Positions 1 to 9,932 of a stretch of DNA of 64,000 nucleotides are shown here, in pieces. The DNA comes from UBA11986 sp963734955 (GTDB lineage Bacteria > Bacteroidota > Ignavibacteria > UBA10030 > UBA6906): positions 1 to 64,000 of the forward strand of contig CAVTJO010000008.1 in NCBI GenBank assembly GCA_963734955.1. Direction: 5' to 3'. The number at the start of each line of letters is the position of its first letter. Position 1 is the first letter of the stretch. A program made the translations under genes and the position numbers. The notes below the pieces were generated by a model. It saw only the letters and a program-made list of their open reading frames with translations, searched no databases and was not told the origin of the DNA.

Positions 1-1509
1 TGGCCTGTTGGCCCTGGTGAGAGAAGCCAAGCAGCGGGGGAAAACCGTGGTCGCCGGAGGGCCCTACCCCACTTCGCTTCCGGAGGCCACCCTGGCGGGA
101 GGATGTGATTTCGTGGTGCCGGGCGAGGGAGCGAAAATCCATCCCCTTGTTCTGGAGGCGATGCGACTCGGCCAAGACCGGGGTGATCGAAATCGACGAG
201 AAGCCGGGATACCGTCACTACTTCGCCGATTCCACGCTTCGATGTGCTGCCGCTGGACGATTATGCGTCCTTCCGATTCAGAACTTCCCGGGGGTGCCCC
301 TTCGACTGGCGAATTTTGCGAGTGGTAAACCTCTTTGGACGCAAACATCGCCGACAAGACCCCGAAGCAGGTCATAGACGAACTGGAGACCCTTTACCGG
401 CTCGGGGCCACCGGCAACGTGCTTTTTTGCGATCGACAACTTCATCGGGAGCAAGAAGCGGGCGCACGTCCTGCTTGATGAAATCATTGCCTGGTCGAAG
501 AGCCGCGGCGAGCCCTACCGGTTTTTGACGCAGGCCTCGGTGAACCTGGGCCAGGACCCGGAAATGATCGAGCTCATGATCGCGGCCAACCTGTGGGAAG
601 TTTTTATCGGGATCGAGTCTCCGGATGAAAATGTGCTCGAAACCAGCCACAAATATCACAACATCAAGAATCCGCTCCTGGAAATCGCTTTACAACCTCA
701 AGCGGAGCGGTATGGAGGTTATCGGCAGTTTCATCATCGGTCTGGACGGGGAGAGGTCCGGCGCCGGCGGGCGCATCTGCGCCTTTATAGAACAGACTGA
801 CATACCCGTAACCATGCTCGGAGTGCTGCAGGCCGCGCCGCATACCAGACTGTGGCATCGCCTGGAGAAAGAAGGGCGGCTGCGTAAAGATATGGCCGAC
901 GACATGGGGACCTTCTCAGCCTTGAACTACGAACCGGAGCGACCGGAAGCCGAGATCATGGCCGAATACGTCGCGGCCTGGGACTATTTATATGAACCAT
1001 CCCGTTATCTGGCGAGGGTCTACCGCTATTATCTGGCCATGCGACCGGTTCGCCGGGATCCGGAGAGGGCCGCGGGGGACCCCCGGCCCCCAGCCGACAT
1101 CCCCCGGCGGGGCATGACCTGGCGCCAGGGATTAAACCAGATCCGGGCTCTGGGCAAAATTCTCTGGTGGCAAGGCATCCGGCCGCCGTACCGGGGTCAG
1201 TTCTGGACCCAGTTGATCGGGATGTGGAGGCAGAACCCGAGCCGACTGGTGCAATATTTCGTGACCTGCGCCGAGGGAGAGGACTTTTTCGACATGAGGA
1301 AGATGGTGCGGGAAAAGGTCACGGCCATCATCAAGGAACGGCGCATAGAGGTTCCGGCAGCGGCACCCCGGCGGAGCGCGGGCGAGCCGGTGAAGGTTAG
1401 GGGAAGCTCCCTGACTCCCCCCTTCCCACCTCCTTTTCAAAAGGTCTCAATTTACCATTACTTCTTCGAGTTTTGCCCCGACCCAAATAGACTGAGATAC
1501 TTGCCGTAG
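1..1509 (+). pseudogene. B12-binding radical SAM protein, 5' partial and frameshifted
   Basis: The gene runs in from before the window and is spread over all three forward frames. Pieces that line up with the B12-binding radical SAM (DUF4070-like) family are, in order: VVAGGPYPTSLPEAT and DFVVPGEG from the cobalamin-binding Rossmann domain, LPLDDYASF and RGCPFD before the radical SAM cysteines, a CEFCE motif near 310 that only reads through after single-base repairs, then FIGIESPDENVLE, VIGSFIIGLDGE and YEPSRYLARVYRYY in the C-terminal part. At least five shifts lie between about 170 and 700; the rest is open from about 690 to the stop. The end overlaps the convergent msrAB gene by about 60 bases, so the last 25 residues may also be shifted. 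It may be a true pseudogene or a poorly sequenced contig end. The family acts on lipids and other substrates; the substrate here is unknown. Confidence 0.7.
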
Positions 1510-2583
1510 CCTGCCTTTTCCAAATCCTCCTGGGGAATAAACCGCAGCGCCGCGGAGTTCATGCAGTATCTTCTTACCCGTAGGCGCCGGGCCGTCGGCA
1601 AAGACATGCCCGAGATGGGAATCGCCATGTTTGCTCCGCACTTCGGTGCGCGTCGAAAACAGTTTGCGGTCCTCCCGCTCCACGATGTTTCCCGGCTCCA
1701 GGGGCTTGGTGAAACTCGGCCAGCCGGTCCCGGAATCATACTTGTCCGTGGAAATAAACAAGGGCTCCCCGGAGACGATATCCACGTAGATGCCGGGCTT
1801 TTTGTTATCCCAATATTCGTTGTGAAACGCCGGTTCCGTGCCCTCTTTCTGGGTCACCTGGTATTGTAACGGCGTGAGCTTCTGCCGGAGTTCTTCATCA
1901 CTGGGCCTGGCATTCTTCTGGCCGCCGGGGGGGGCGGCCGCCGCCTGGCCCTCACCCCAGACCTTCTGGATAAATTGGTCCCGGCCGGAATTCCAGCGGT
2001 AGTATTTGTATTTCACAGCGTGGGTCTTGTAATAGTCCTGGTGGTAGTCCTCCGCGGCGAAGAATTTCGTCAGCGGCAAAATCTCGGTCACAATGGGTTT
2101 GGAGAAACGTTTTGACTTTTCCAGGGCCTGCTTGGATGCCTCCGCCAGTCGCTGCTGCTCCGCATCGTGGTAAAAAATGACACTGCGATACTGGGGGCCC
2201 CGATCCACGAATTGCCCGCCGGGATCGGTGGGATCCACGTGCCGCCAGAAATAGTCCAGCAGCTCTTTATAGGAGACTTTGGCCGGGTCATAGACCACCT
2301 GGACCGCCTCCACGTGCCCCTTTTGGGCGTAATTATCATACGTGGGGTTGTCCCCGCCGCCCCCGGTGTATCCGGAGATCGCCTCGACCACCCCCGGCAG
2401 TTTTTCAAAATCCGATTCCACGCACCAAAAACAGCCGCCGGCAAAGATGGCGGTTTTGAGGTTCTTTTGCACTTCAGGCATGGTGGCACCTTTTCCTGGT
2501 TTCTCCTGGGGTTTATGGTCGGCAATGCCTGCGGCCACCAGGCCGGCGGCTGCGAGGAGCATAAACCTAAACACGGTTTTCAT
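1447..2583 (-). CDS. msrAB: Bifunctional methionine sulfoxide reductase MsrA-MsrB, frameshifted near the C-terminus
   Basis: Repairs both S- and R-methionine sulfoxide in oxidised proteins. A hydrophobic N-terminal segment (about residues 4-20) suggests export. MsrA follows with its catalytic motif GCFWC near residue 52 and GYTGG. MsrB begins around residue 235 with LTPLQYQVTQKEGTEPAF and has the SGTGWPSF and DSHLGHVF motifs. After APTGK the frame goes wrong: the expected YCMNSAALRFIP, which carries the MsrB catalytic cysteine, is in the next frame and ends at 1458. Removing one A near 1576 restores it. As read, the MsrB half would be inactive. I think this is a sequencing indel because the alternate frame is perfectly conserved to its stop. 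Confidence 0.88.
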   Translation of the reverse strand: MKTVFRFMLLAAAGLVAAGIADHKPQEKPGKGATMPEVQKNLKTAIFAGGCFWCVESDFEKLPGVVEAISGYTGGGGDNPTYDNYAQKGHVEAVQVVYDPAKVSYKELLDYFWRHVDPTDPGGQFVDRGPQYRSVIFYHDAEQQRLAEASKQALEKSKRFSKPIVTEILPLTKFFAAEDYHQDYYKTHAVKYKYYRWNSGRDQFIQKVWGEGQAAAAPPGGQKNARPSDEELRQKLTPLQYQVTQKEGTEPAFHNEYWDNKKPGIYVDIVSGEPLFISTDKYDSGTGWPSFTKPLEPGNIVEREDRKLFSTRTEVRSKHGDSHLGHVFADGPAPTGKKILHELRGAAVYSPGGFGKGRLRQVSQSIWVGAKLEEVMVN

Positions 2584-2694
2584 ATTTTTTCAGGCCTCAT
2601 TTATCTGGCGATGCGTCGTTCCATATACATTTATACGTTAAGGATAATCTTGCCGAAATCAAGGCTGGCTTCCGGGCCGCAATTGGGGGGCAGG

Positions 2695-2856
2695 TCACAA
2701 GCAGTGCTCGCGGCAAAATCCGTATTCCTGGCCCTGATGTGAAATCCCATAGGCAGTATCACTGCCCACGGTCATGCCCCATACGGGATCAAACAACTCC
2801 GGGGCGGAGGTTGCTTTGAGGGCCTTCCCTGATGGGGCTTGTGGTTCCTCAGCCAT
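2695..2856 (-). CDS. Short YHS-domain protein, truncated
   Basis: A 53-residue frame starts ATG and contains DPVWGMTVG, TAYGISHQGQEYGF and CREHC. This follows the YHS metal-binding domain pattern (DPVCGM ... YFC..C), except that the first cysteine is W. The domain normally continues 10-15 residues past the last cysteine; here a TGA follows directly after CREHCL. It lies between the dxs terminator and msrAB, all on the minus strand. It may be a small intact protein, a decayed copy, or a gene broken by an indel. YHS domains occur in copper-handling and other metal proteins; no function can be assigned here. Confidence 0.5.
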   Translation of the reverse strand: MAEEPQAPSGKALKATSAPELFDPVWGMTVGSDTAYGISHQGQEYGFCREHCL

Positions 2857-2918
2857 AACCGGCTGCTAGTTACTTGCCACTATATACACCGGTCTCATAT
2901 ACGAGATATTGACGTAAT

Positions 2919-2952
2919 AGAAAAAGGCAGGGATCATCGACCCCTGCCTTGG
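2919..2952 (-). terminator. Rho-independent terminator after dxs
   Basis: On the minus strand, a stem AAGGCAGGG / CCCTGCCTT (2942-2950 with 2924-2932) closes a short loop and is followed by a TTTTT run. It lies about 40 bases past the dxs stop, so it ends the xseA-xseB-ispA-dxs transcription unit. Confidence 0.8.
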
Positions 2953-2991
2953 TTGTCTTGCACCGAAAACCTGAAAACCTGAAAACCGTCT

Positions 2992-4950
2992 TTAATTAAA
3001 CGTGCCCCAGACCACCTTCTTGGGCTGGGCCGGCTGCTCCAGGACGGCCAGGGCGTTCTTCAGGATGCCGGCGGCGTCCAGTTCGTATTTCTTCCGGAGG
3101 ATATCCTGGGTGCCGTGTTCCACGAAGATGTCGGGGATTCCCAGGCGCTTCACGGTGACCCCGAAGAGGTCGTGGTCGGCCAGGAGTTCCAGGACGGCGC
3201 TGCCGAAGCCGCCGGCCACGACGTTTTCTTCCACCGTCAGGACGCGGCCGTGTTGGGCCGCCAGGCTCAGGATCAGGGGTTCATCCAGGGGTTTGACAAA
3301 GCGGACGTTGACCACGGTGGCGCTGAACCCTTGCTTGTCCAACTCCTTGGCCGCGTCCAGGGCGGGGTAGACCGAGGCGCCCAGGGCCAGGATGAGCAGA
3401 TCCTGCCCCTCCCGCAGCACCTCGGCCTTGCCGATGGGCACCTTGCTCAGGGTGGAGGAAAAGGCCACGCCCACGCCCCGGCCCCGGGGGTACCGGAGGG
3501 CCACGGGACCCGGGTGCTCCACCGCGGTGAAGAGCATGTCCCGCAATTCATTTTCGTCCTTGGGGGCCATCAGGACCAGGTTGGGCAGGTGGCGCAGATA
3601 GGACAGGTCGAAGAGCCCCTGGTGGGTCTCGCCGTCTTCGCCCACGATGCCGGCCCGGTCCAGGGCAAAGACCACCGGCAGCTTCTGGATACAGACGTCG
3701 TGGAGTATCTGGTCATAGGCCCGCTGCAGGAAGGTGGAGTAGATGGTGGCGACGGGCCGCATGCCTTCCACGGCCAGGCCGCCGGCGAAGGTCACGGCGT
3801 GCTGTTCGCAGATGCCCACGTCGAAGAAGCGGTTCGGGAACTCCTGGCGGAAATCCACCAGGCCGGTGCCGTCGGGCATGGCCGCGGTAATGGCCACAAT
3901 TTTGGGGTCCTGCCGGGCCAGGCGCACCAGGGTGTCGCCAAAGACCTCGGTGTAGGTCGGGACCTCGCTGACGCTCTTCTTGGGCTCGCCGGTATCGGGG
4001 TCGAACTTGCCCAGGCCGTGAAAGCCGGTGGGGTCGGTCTCGGCGGGTTCATAGCCCTTGCCCTTGGTGGTGAGCACGTGCACCAGGATGGGACCTTTCA
4101 AGTTCTTGACATTGTTGAAGGTCTCGACCAGGTGATCCAGACGGTGCCCGTTCACCGGCCCCAGGTAGGTGAATTTGAGGGCCTCGAAGAGCATGCCCGG
4201 GGTGAAAAAGGCCTTAAAGGACTCTTCGCTCCGCTTGGCCCAGGTCACCAGATCCTCGCCGATGGCCGGCAGGGAGCGCAGCAGGTTCTCCACCTGCTTT
4301 TTCAGGAAGACCATGGTGGGCCGGGTGAGTTTGCGGCTGAAAAACGAGGACATGGCCCCGACGTTGGGGGCGATGGACATGCCGTTGTCGTTTAAGACCA
4401 CGATGAGGTCCTTGTTGAGGTCGCCGGCGTTGTTCAGGCCTTCAAAGGCGATCCCCGCGGTCATGGAGCCGTCGCCGATCACCGCGATGACGCGGTGGCG
4501 CTCCCGCTTCAGGCAGCGGGCGCTGGCGATCCCCAGGGCCGCGGAAATGGAGGTGGAGCTGTGCCCGGTGTCAAAGGCGTCGTAGCAACTCTCGCCGCGC
4601 TTGGGAAAGCCGCTGAGGCCGCCGTGCTGCCGCAGGGTGTGAAACCGGTCCTGGCGCCCGGTGAGCAATTTGTGGGCATAGGCCTGATGCCCCACATCCC
4701 AGACGATCTTGTCCCGGGGGCAGTCAAAGACATAGTGGAGGGCGATGGAGAGCTCCACCACTCCCAGGCTGGGGGCCAGGTGCCCGCCGGTCTTGGCCAC
4801 GGTGGAGATGATCTTCTCCCGGATTTCCTGGGCCAGCTGCGGCAGGAATTCCGGCGGCAGCTTCTTCAACTCCTGGGGGTTGTTAATGGTATCCAGCAAA
4901 CGGCGGGCCGGAACGTCCGGCCGGTAGCCCTGGCGATTATCCATGCGCAC
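2992..4950 (-). CDS. dxs: 1-deoxy-D-xylulose-5-phosphate synthase
   Basis: Condenses pyruvate and glyceraldehyde 3-phosphate to DXP, the first step of the MEP isoprenoid pathway and a source for thiamine and pyridoxal. The protein is 652 residues, normal for the family. The thiamine-diphosphate motif is visible as IGDGSMTAGIAFEGLNNAG near residues 155-175, WDVGHQAYAHKLLTGR is near residue 85, and the transketolase C-terminal domain has DRAGIVGEDGETHQGLFD and LRYPRGRG. The frame is intact. It is the last gene of a minus-strand set with ispA, xseB and xseA, a common grouping, and is followed by a terminator. Confidence 0.97.
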   Translation of the reverse strand: MRMDNRQGYRPDVPARRLLDTINNPQELKKLPPEFLPQLAQEIREKIISTVAKTGGHLAPSLGVVELSIALHYVFDCPRDKIVWDVGHQAYAHKLLTGRQDRFHTLRQHGGLSGFPKRGESCYDAFDTGHSSTSISAALGIASARCLKRERHRVIAVIGDGSMTAGIAFEGLNNAGDLNKDLIVVLNDNGMSIAPNVGAMSSFFSRKLTRPTMVFLKKQVENLLRSLPAIGEDLVTWAKRSEESFKAFFTPGMLFEALKFTYLGPVNGHRLDHLVETFNNVKNLKGPILVHVLTTKGKGYEPAETDPTGFHGLGKFDPDTGEPKKSVSEVPTYTEVFGDTLVRLARQDPKIVAITAAMPDGTGLVDFRQEFPNRFFDVGICEQHAVTFAGGLAVEGMRPVATIYSTFLQRAYDQILHDVCIQKLPVVFALDRAGIVGEDGETHQGLFDLSYLRHLPNLVLMAPKDENELRDMLFTAVEHPGPVALRYPRGRGVGVAFSSTLSKVPIGKAEVLREGQDLLILALGASVYPALDAAKELDKQGFSATVVNVRFVKPLDEPLILSLAAQHGRVLTVEENVVAGGFGSAVLELLADHDLFGVTVKRLGIPDIFVEHGTQDILRKKYELDAAGILKNALAVLEQPAQPKKVVWGTFN

Positions 4951-5054
4951 CTAACCTCTCACGGTGGGTTATTCTTAACTTAATACTAAAAATCACCAAA
5001 TTCAAGCAGTTAAAATCGTGATACTTTTATTATTTTCCTCTCGGCCAGCGCCGG

Positions 5055-5946
5055 TTAAGCGCGCCGCACCAGGAGATAGCGGGCCAGCTCTCGCAAGGGT
5101 TCGGCCCGTTCCTGGAAAGGATTCCAGCGCGGCGATGGCCTCCTCCACCAGGCGTCGGGCCCACTCCCGGGTGGCCTCCAGCCCCAGCACCGCGGGATAC
5201 GTGGCTTTCTGGCGCTTTTCGTCCATACCCGGCGCCTTGCCCATCTCCGCGGCTTCACCTTCTACATCTAATAGATCATCGGTAATCTGAAACGTTAGCC
5301 CAAATTTTTCGCCATAACCGGTGAGGGAGGTCACTTCGGCCCGGCTGCCGCCCCCCACCAGGGCCCCGGCCCGCACCGCCGCGGTGAGCAAGGCCCCGGT
5401 CTTGTGGCGGTGGATGGTCTCCAGTTCCTTCAGGGTGACCTGGCGCCCTTCCGCCAGCAGGTCCAGCATCTGGCCCCCCACCATGCCCTGATAGCCGGCG
5501 GCGGCCGCCACCAGCTGCATCACCTCCAGCAAGACCCCTTCCCGGCCTTCAAACCGGGGCGCCGCCGCGGCCATGGTGTGGAAGGCCTCGGTGAGCAGGC
5601 CGTCCCCGGCCAGGATGGCGGTGGCTTCGTCAAACTGCTTGTGGCAGGTGGGCTGGCCCCGGCGCAGATCGTCGTCGTCCATGGCCGGCAGGTCGTCATG
5701 GATCAGGGAATAGGTGTGGATCATCTCCAGGGCGCAGGCCACGGGCAGGGCTTCGCCCGGATCGCCCCCCACCGCCTCCGCCGCGGCCAGGCACAGAATG
5801 GGGCGCAGCCTTTTGCCGCCCACGAACAGGCTGTAGTGCATGGCCTGGGTCACCCGGAAGGCCGGCCCCCGCACCTGCGGCAAATAGGCTTCCAGGGCCC
5901 GGTTGACCAGCCCCCGCCGTTCTTCCAGATAGGCCTTTAGATCCAC
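5055..5946 (-). CDS. ispA: Polyprenyl (farnesyl/geranylgeranyl) diphosphate synthase, frameshifted at the C-terminus
   Basis: Makes short-chain prenyl diphosphates from IPP and DMAPP. Both aspartate-rich motifs are present: DDLPAMDDDDLRRG near residue 84 and TDDLLDVEG near 225, and GGKRLRP binds the diphosphate. Near 5113 one extra C in the coding strand shifts the frame. Removing it gives the normal ending ERAEPLRELARYLLVRRA with a stop at 5055, so I give the repaired end; unrepaired, the frame ends at 5002. Neighbours are xseB upstream and dxs downstream. The exact product chain length cannot be told from sequence alone. Confidence 0.93.
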
Positions 5947-6010
5947 GTTATTCCTCTACGCTTGCGAAATATCGGTAGCTCGTAATGCATCCTAAGTGCC
6001 GAATTTTTCG

Positions 6011-6097
6011 CTTCCCCTTTCCTAAAGGGGGGCAGGGGGGATTATGAGTAACTCCTCGATAATCCCCCTAAATCCCCCTTTAAAAAAGGGGGACTTA
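6011..6097. repeat. Dispersed C-run/G-run palindromic repeat, copy 1
   Basis: A C-run/T-run then CTAAAGGGGGG, a GGGGGGATTA, a variable centre, then TAATCCCCCTAAATCCCCC and AAAAGGGGGACTTA. The two halves are inverted relative to each other and would fold into a long hairpin. It lies between ispA and xseB. Related copies are at 13189, 17352, 19857 and, with the halves swapped, 22001. Confidence 0.85.
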
Positions 6098-6159
6098 TCA
6101 ACTTTCCATACTCAAAAATGGCTCATAAATACCAGTGATAATAGGTGGATTGCGCGCCC

Positions 6160-6420
6160 TTACGAGCCGCCGCTGTTCTCGTCCTCCGGGAACGGCCGGG
6201 TGAAAAACCGCCCGGCGTCGTCCTTGAGCAGGAGTTCCACCCGCTTTTCCACTTCGTCCAACTTCTTGTGGCAGACCCGGACCAACTGCACCCCTTCCTC
6301 GAAGGCGCGCATGGCCTCTTCCAGAGACAGGTCGCCGTGCTCCAGAGCATCCAAGACTTCCTCCAGACGCTTCAGCCCCGCCTCGAAACTCGGTTCCGGC
6401 TGCTTTTTTTCTTTAGCCAT
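6160..6420 (-). CDS. xseB: Exodeoxyribonuclease VII small subunit
   Basis: Small partner of XseA in the single-strand exonuclease VII complex. The 86-residue protein starts MAKEKKQPEP and has the family core SFEAGLKRLEEVLDALEHGD, then LSLEEAMRAFEEGVQLVRVC. I chose this ATG because the upstream in-frame extension is encoded by a TGTTTTCTGTTC simple repeat and is not family-like. It sits between xseA and ispA. Confidence 0.93.
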   Translation of the reverse strand: MAKEKKQPEPSFEAGLKRLEEVLDALEHGDLSLEEAMRAFEEGVQLVRVCHKKLDEVEKRVELLLKDDAGRFFTRPFPEDENSGGS

Positions 6421-6509
6421 GTTTTTTTGTTCTGTTTTCTGTTTTCTGTTCACTGTTTTCGTCAGTTTTCTGTTCACTGCTGTTCACTGCTCACTGCTCA
6501 CTGCTCACT
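6421..6509. repeat. CTGTTCACTGCTCACT simple-sequence repeat at the xseA end
   Basis: A run of TGTTTTCTGTT and CTGCTCACTGCTCACTG units fills the space between xseA and xseB. The repeat encodes the last residues (EVSSEQ) and the TGA stop of xseA. A near-identical stretch at 22145-22178 encodes the end and stop of the first HdrA-like gene. Confidence 0.7.
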
Positions 6510-7841
6510 TCCTCCACTTCGCAATCCATCCGGCCCCGGGCCACCCGGACCCGGACGGCCGCGCCCCGGGCACCAGGGCGGCGTCCCGAATCACCGTTTC
6601 CTGGGGCAGCAGGGTGGCCACGGCGTAGCCCCGCTGCAAAATGGCCAGGGGATTGAGCTGGTCCAGGTGGCTCTGACAGTATTCCAGGTGCCGGCGGTGT
6701 TCGGTCTGGCGCCGGCGACAGCTCTGGCCCAGCATCTGGGCCGCCTGCTCCAGCCGCGGCCGGGCCACGGCCAGGGTCCGCCGGGGAGAAAGGAGGAAGA
6801 GGCGGGAGGTGGCCAGCCTCAGGGCCTGGTCCTGGTCGGTCACGGACCTGCCGGGCCCGCCGCACCAGCATCTCGGCCTTGGTCATCCACCTTGAGGCGC
6901 AGATCCACCAGGGCGCGGCGCAGGTCCGGCAGCCGCCGGGCCATCAGGTCCAGGTGCTGCCGGGCCATCTCCCGGCGCCGGGCCAGGGTGCCGGCCAGGG
7001 TGGCGCCCAGGCGGTCCAGGCGGCGGTTCAGTTCGGCCTTATCCGGCACCACCAGCTCCACCGCGGCGCTGGGGGTGGGAGCCCGCTCGTCCGCGACAAA
7101 ATCGGCAATGGTGAAATCCACTTCGTGGCCCACCGCCGAGACCACCGGGATGGGGCAGCGGTGGATGGCCCGGGCCACCATTTCTTCGTTGAAGGGCCAC
7201 AGATCTTCCAGGGAGCCGCCGCCCCGGGCCAGGACGATGACCTCCACCCCGGGATAGGCGCCCAGGTCGTCCAGGGCCTGGGCGATTTCCCCGGCGGCCT
7301 CCGCCCCCTGGACCTTCACCGGGTAGATCAGCACTTCCAGGTTGGGGAAGCGCTGCCGCAAGAGACGCAGAAAATCCCGCACCGCCGCGCCGGTGGGCGA
7401 GGTGACCAGGGCGATCTTCCGGGGCAGGAACGGCAAGGGCTTTTTCAGCTCCGGGGCAAACAGCCCCTCGTCCTTGAGCCGGGTCTTCAGGGCCTCGAAG
7501 GCCTGGGCCAGGGCCCCCAGCCCCAGGGGCTCCAGGTAATCCACCACCAGCTGGTATTCGCCCCGGGGTTCGTAGACCGTGAGGCGCCCCCGGCAGAGGA
7601 ACTGGCTGCCCTCCTGGGGCTTGAAACGCATGTGCTGGTGATTGCCCTTGAAGAGCACGGCCCGGAGTTGGGCCCCGGCGTCCTTGAGGGTGAAATAGTA
7701 GTGGCCGGACAGGGGCTGCCGCAGGTTGGAGACCTCGCCGCTCACCCAGACCAGGGAGAAATAGGTCTCCAGGCGGTCCCGGATCTCCCGGGTGAGGGCG
7801 CTCACCGTATAGATGTGGGGTAATTCCTGATCCATAGACAT
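6491..7841 (-). CDS. xseA: Exodeoxyribonuclease VII large subunit, frameshifted
   Basis: Catalytic subunit of exonuclease VII. The N-terminal OB-fold (YTVSALTREIRDRLETYF, VWVSGEVSNLRQPLSGHYYF) and the nuclease core (LVTSPTGAAVRDFLRLLRQR, VIVLARGGGSLEDLWPFNEE, VVSAVGHEVDFTIADFVADE) are intact to about 6890. Then the frame breaks: AEMLVRRARQV is in a second frame, DQALRLATSRLFLLSPRRTL through LNPLAILQRGYAV in a third, and RVRVARGRMDCEVEEVSSEQ back in the second with the stop at 6491. At least three indels are needed (about 6890, 6838, 6565). All pieces are conserved and in order, so sequence error is more likely than decay. Confidence 0.88.
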
Positions 7842-8090
7842 TATTTGTAAATTATATCATATTCCCCAGGTCGCCGGAGGAAATATTTACCGGAGGCCTG
7901 CAGACGCTCGGAAGAACGTTAGCGCCGTAAGCGCTGAAAATCGCCAATGTACGGTGTCAGCGTTATGAGGGTACGCACTCGCACCTCACCAGAGCATCAC
8001 CGGCGAGACGCGTGTTGCTCAGATTTTTCACGCGGCACACTCGGACTTTGCTCGTATAAACTAATGAATCGGTGAGGTGCTCAGTACGAC

Positions 8091-9388
8091 CTACTGAAAC
8101 TGCCTTAGTATGGCTTGGTCTATCCGCTTGCCCGGTTCAACCCACCCGGCATACAGCGCCAGGCCCAGCCAGGCCCAGTTGTTGGCGTAGTAGTTGTCCG
8201 GGGAGACGAAATAGGCCCGGCGGCCGTCTTCGTGGTAGAAGGACAGGATTTTTAGGGCCATCTGCCGGGCGAAGTCCCGGTCCCCGGCGGCCAGGGCCGC
8301 GGCCAGGACCCCGGCATAGAGCACCGGGCTCTCATAGTCCACCGCCGGGGCGCCGTCAAAGTTATAGACCGCGGCCAGCCTGCCCCTGGGCCTGCCACTC
8401 CTGCTTGAAAAACGGCAGGAATTTGTCCTCGAGAAGTTGGGCCGCCCGGGGTTCCCGAACCAGAGGCCATCCAGGGCCAGGCGCCAGGGGAGGCGCACCG
8501 CCTCCCAGCCGAAGTGGGTGTCCCGGCCCGGCGCCGGGCTTAGACTGCGCCGGCCGCGTCCACCCGGCACCAGTCGGGAAACAGCCCCACCCCGGCTTGG
8601 CCCCCCAGACCCCTGGGTCAATTGCGCCCAAGCACTTGATAGGTATCCTGATGCAGGCGGTCCCAGCGGGCGGATTATTAGTCGCTTCGACATCCGGTTG
8701 CAGGGCGGTGCCCTCACCGCCCCTAGGGGCCTCTACCGCCGCCCTGACGGCCGATGTTCGAAATTGCGCAAACAAGCCGATACGCCGCCGGGGAAAAATA
8801 CGAGGGATTGACCAGGTAAGGCGGCGCGGCTCATGCCAGTTGCCCGGGGTGAGGAGCAGCGTCGCCGTCCGGGCAGGGCCACCACTTCTTTGGCCAGGAT
8901 GGCCGCCTGCACCCTGCCGGGCCTCCTCCAGGTAATCCGGCAGGCCCGGCGGCGGCCCGCCAGCCCCCGCGGGCCGCCAGGACCAGGGCCAGGGCGTAAT
9001 CCAGGTCGCCGTCGCTGGCGGTGTTGGCATCCAGCACCCCCCAGGAGCCGTCGGGCAGCCGGCCCCAGCGCCAGGACAGCAGATGGTCCCGGGCCGGGCC
9101 CGGGACAGATTGTTGTAAGTCCAGGCATAGACCCGGGCAAAGGTCGCCTCATCCCCGGCCCACACGGCCCGGAGCAGGGCATAGGCCTGGGCCTCGGAGA
9201 TGGTGCCGCCGCCCTCGCTCCGGGATGACCACCCGGCCTTCCGGCGAGATGAAGTGCCGGCGGTAGCTCTGCCAGGAGGTCGTGAGCACCCGGTCCAGTC
9301 GGCCTGGACGGGTCCGGCTGGCAGGCGAGGCAGAGCCCGGCAGAGCAGGAGCGAGCCAGATAATGATGGATTTATGCATTAAGATCAT
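8091..9388 (-). pseudogene. Glycoside hydrolase family 8 (cellulase-like), multiply frameshifted
   Basis: Pieces in order on the minus strand match GH8: a short hydrophobic N-terminus (MHKSIIIWLAPALPGSAS), SWQSYRRHFISPEGRVVI, a second-frame SEAQAYALLRAVW equivalent (the Glu is the expected general acid), DEATFARVYAWTYNNLSRA, LDANTASDGDLDYALALVLA (the conserved ASDGD), HFGWEAVRLPWRLALDGLW, YNFDGAPAVDYESPVLYAG and NNWAWLGLALYAG. At least four shifts separate them. GH8 enzymes cut beta-1,4-glucans and one type accompanies bacterial cellulose synthesis; no cellulose synthase gene is in the window. It is divergent from thrS. Confidence 0.75.
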
Positions 9389-9868
9389 GCCGGTCTTGGC
9401 AGACGCCAAGTAGCTGCAGGTTCCTTCACCCATAGCGCATGACTGGAGGCTAGTGCCACATAATTTCGCCAGGCTGGCCCAGAGTGCGCCTCGCCAGGCC
9501 GCAGGCCTGTTGCCGTGCCTTCGAAGCCATTTTTCGCAGCCTGGCCACTGGATAGGTCCCGCAATTGACAAGGATTAAATGAGCGCCGCTACGGCCGGCA
9601 TTGCCTCAGTCGTTTGGCAGCTGCCAGAAGGCGACGCCGGATGAGCTCACTCCGGGGCAAGACGCAGTCAGGTGGTGCCACTGGCGGGCCTCTGCCGAGG
9701 AATAATCGCTAATCCGTTAGCCGCCCCACGAAAATTTCTTGACAAACACAGGTATTTATGAGAAACAGTTGAGCGAACTTTAGGTCAATCAGCAGGCCTT
9801 GACCCCGGAGATTGAGGAATTTAACGGCAACCCCTTGAATTTTAAACTTATGTAATACAATTGAGTAT
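9389..9868. other. Long intergenic region between the GH8 gene and thrS
   Basis: No convincing gene is seen on either strand. The right part is AT-rich and carries the presumed thrS promoter. A stretch near 9,670 (CAGGTGGTGCCACTGGCGG) vaguely resembles a T-box antiterminator but is 200 bases from the terminator hairpin, so I do not call it. Confidence 0.5.
9835..9861 (+). promoter_or_regulatory. Candidate sigma-70 promoter for thrS
   Basis: TTGAAT (9835-9840) and TACAAT (9856-9861) are separated by 15 bases, short of the ideal 17. A transcript would start a few bases before the terminator-like hairpin that precedes thrS. A TTGACA at about 9739 is an alternative with no good -10. Confidence 0.3.
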
Positions 9869-9873
9869 TTGAC

Positions 9874-9920
9874 GGCATCTGGGAAGGCGTCTCAAGGGAC
9901 GCCCGAGATGCCTTTTTTTT
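9874..9920 (+). terminator. Attenuator-like terminator in the thrS leader
   Basis: GGCATCT (9874-9880) pairs with AGATGCC (9906-9912), an inner GGCGTC/GACGCC stem stacks on it, and eight Ts follow at 9913-9920. The upstream gene is on the other strand, so there is nothing to terminate except a thrS leader. It ends 12 bases before the thrS ATG, which suggests transcription attenuation of thrS and perhaps the following translation genes. Confidence 0.65.
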
Positions 9921-9932
9921 ATTGAGGCAGGC

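Noticed and set aside
2690..2700. Selenocysteine at the TGA after CREHCL
   Set aside because: The frame after this TGA soon hits another TGA and shows no conserved sequence or hairpin, in contrast to dsrE.
3115..4395. 426-residue plus-strand open frame
   Set aside because: Antisense of dxs; high-GC shadow with His/Gly/Gln-rich composition and no family match.
9665..9690. T-box-like CAGGTGGTGCCACTGGCGG before thrS
   Set aside because: It is about 200 bases from the terminator hairpin and no specifier stem was found.
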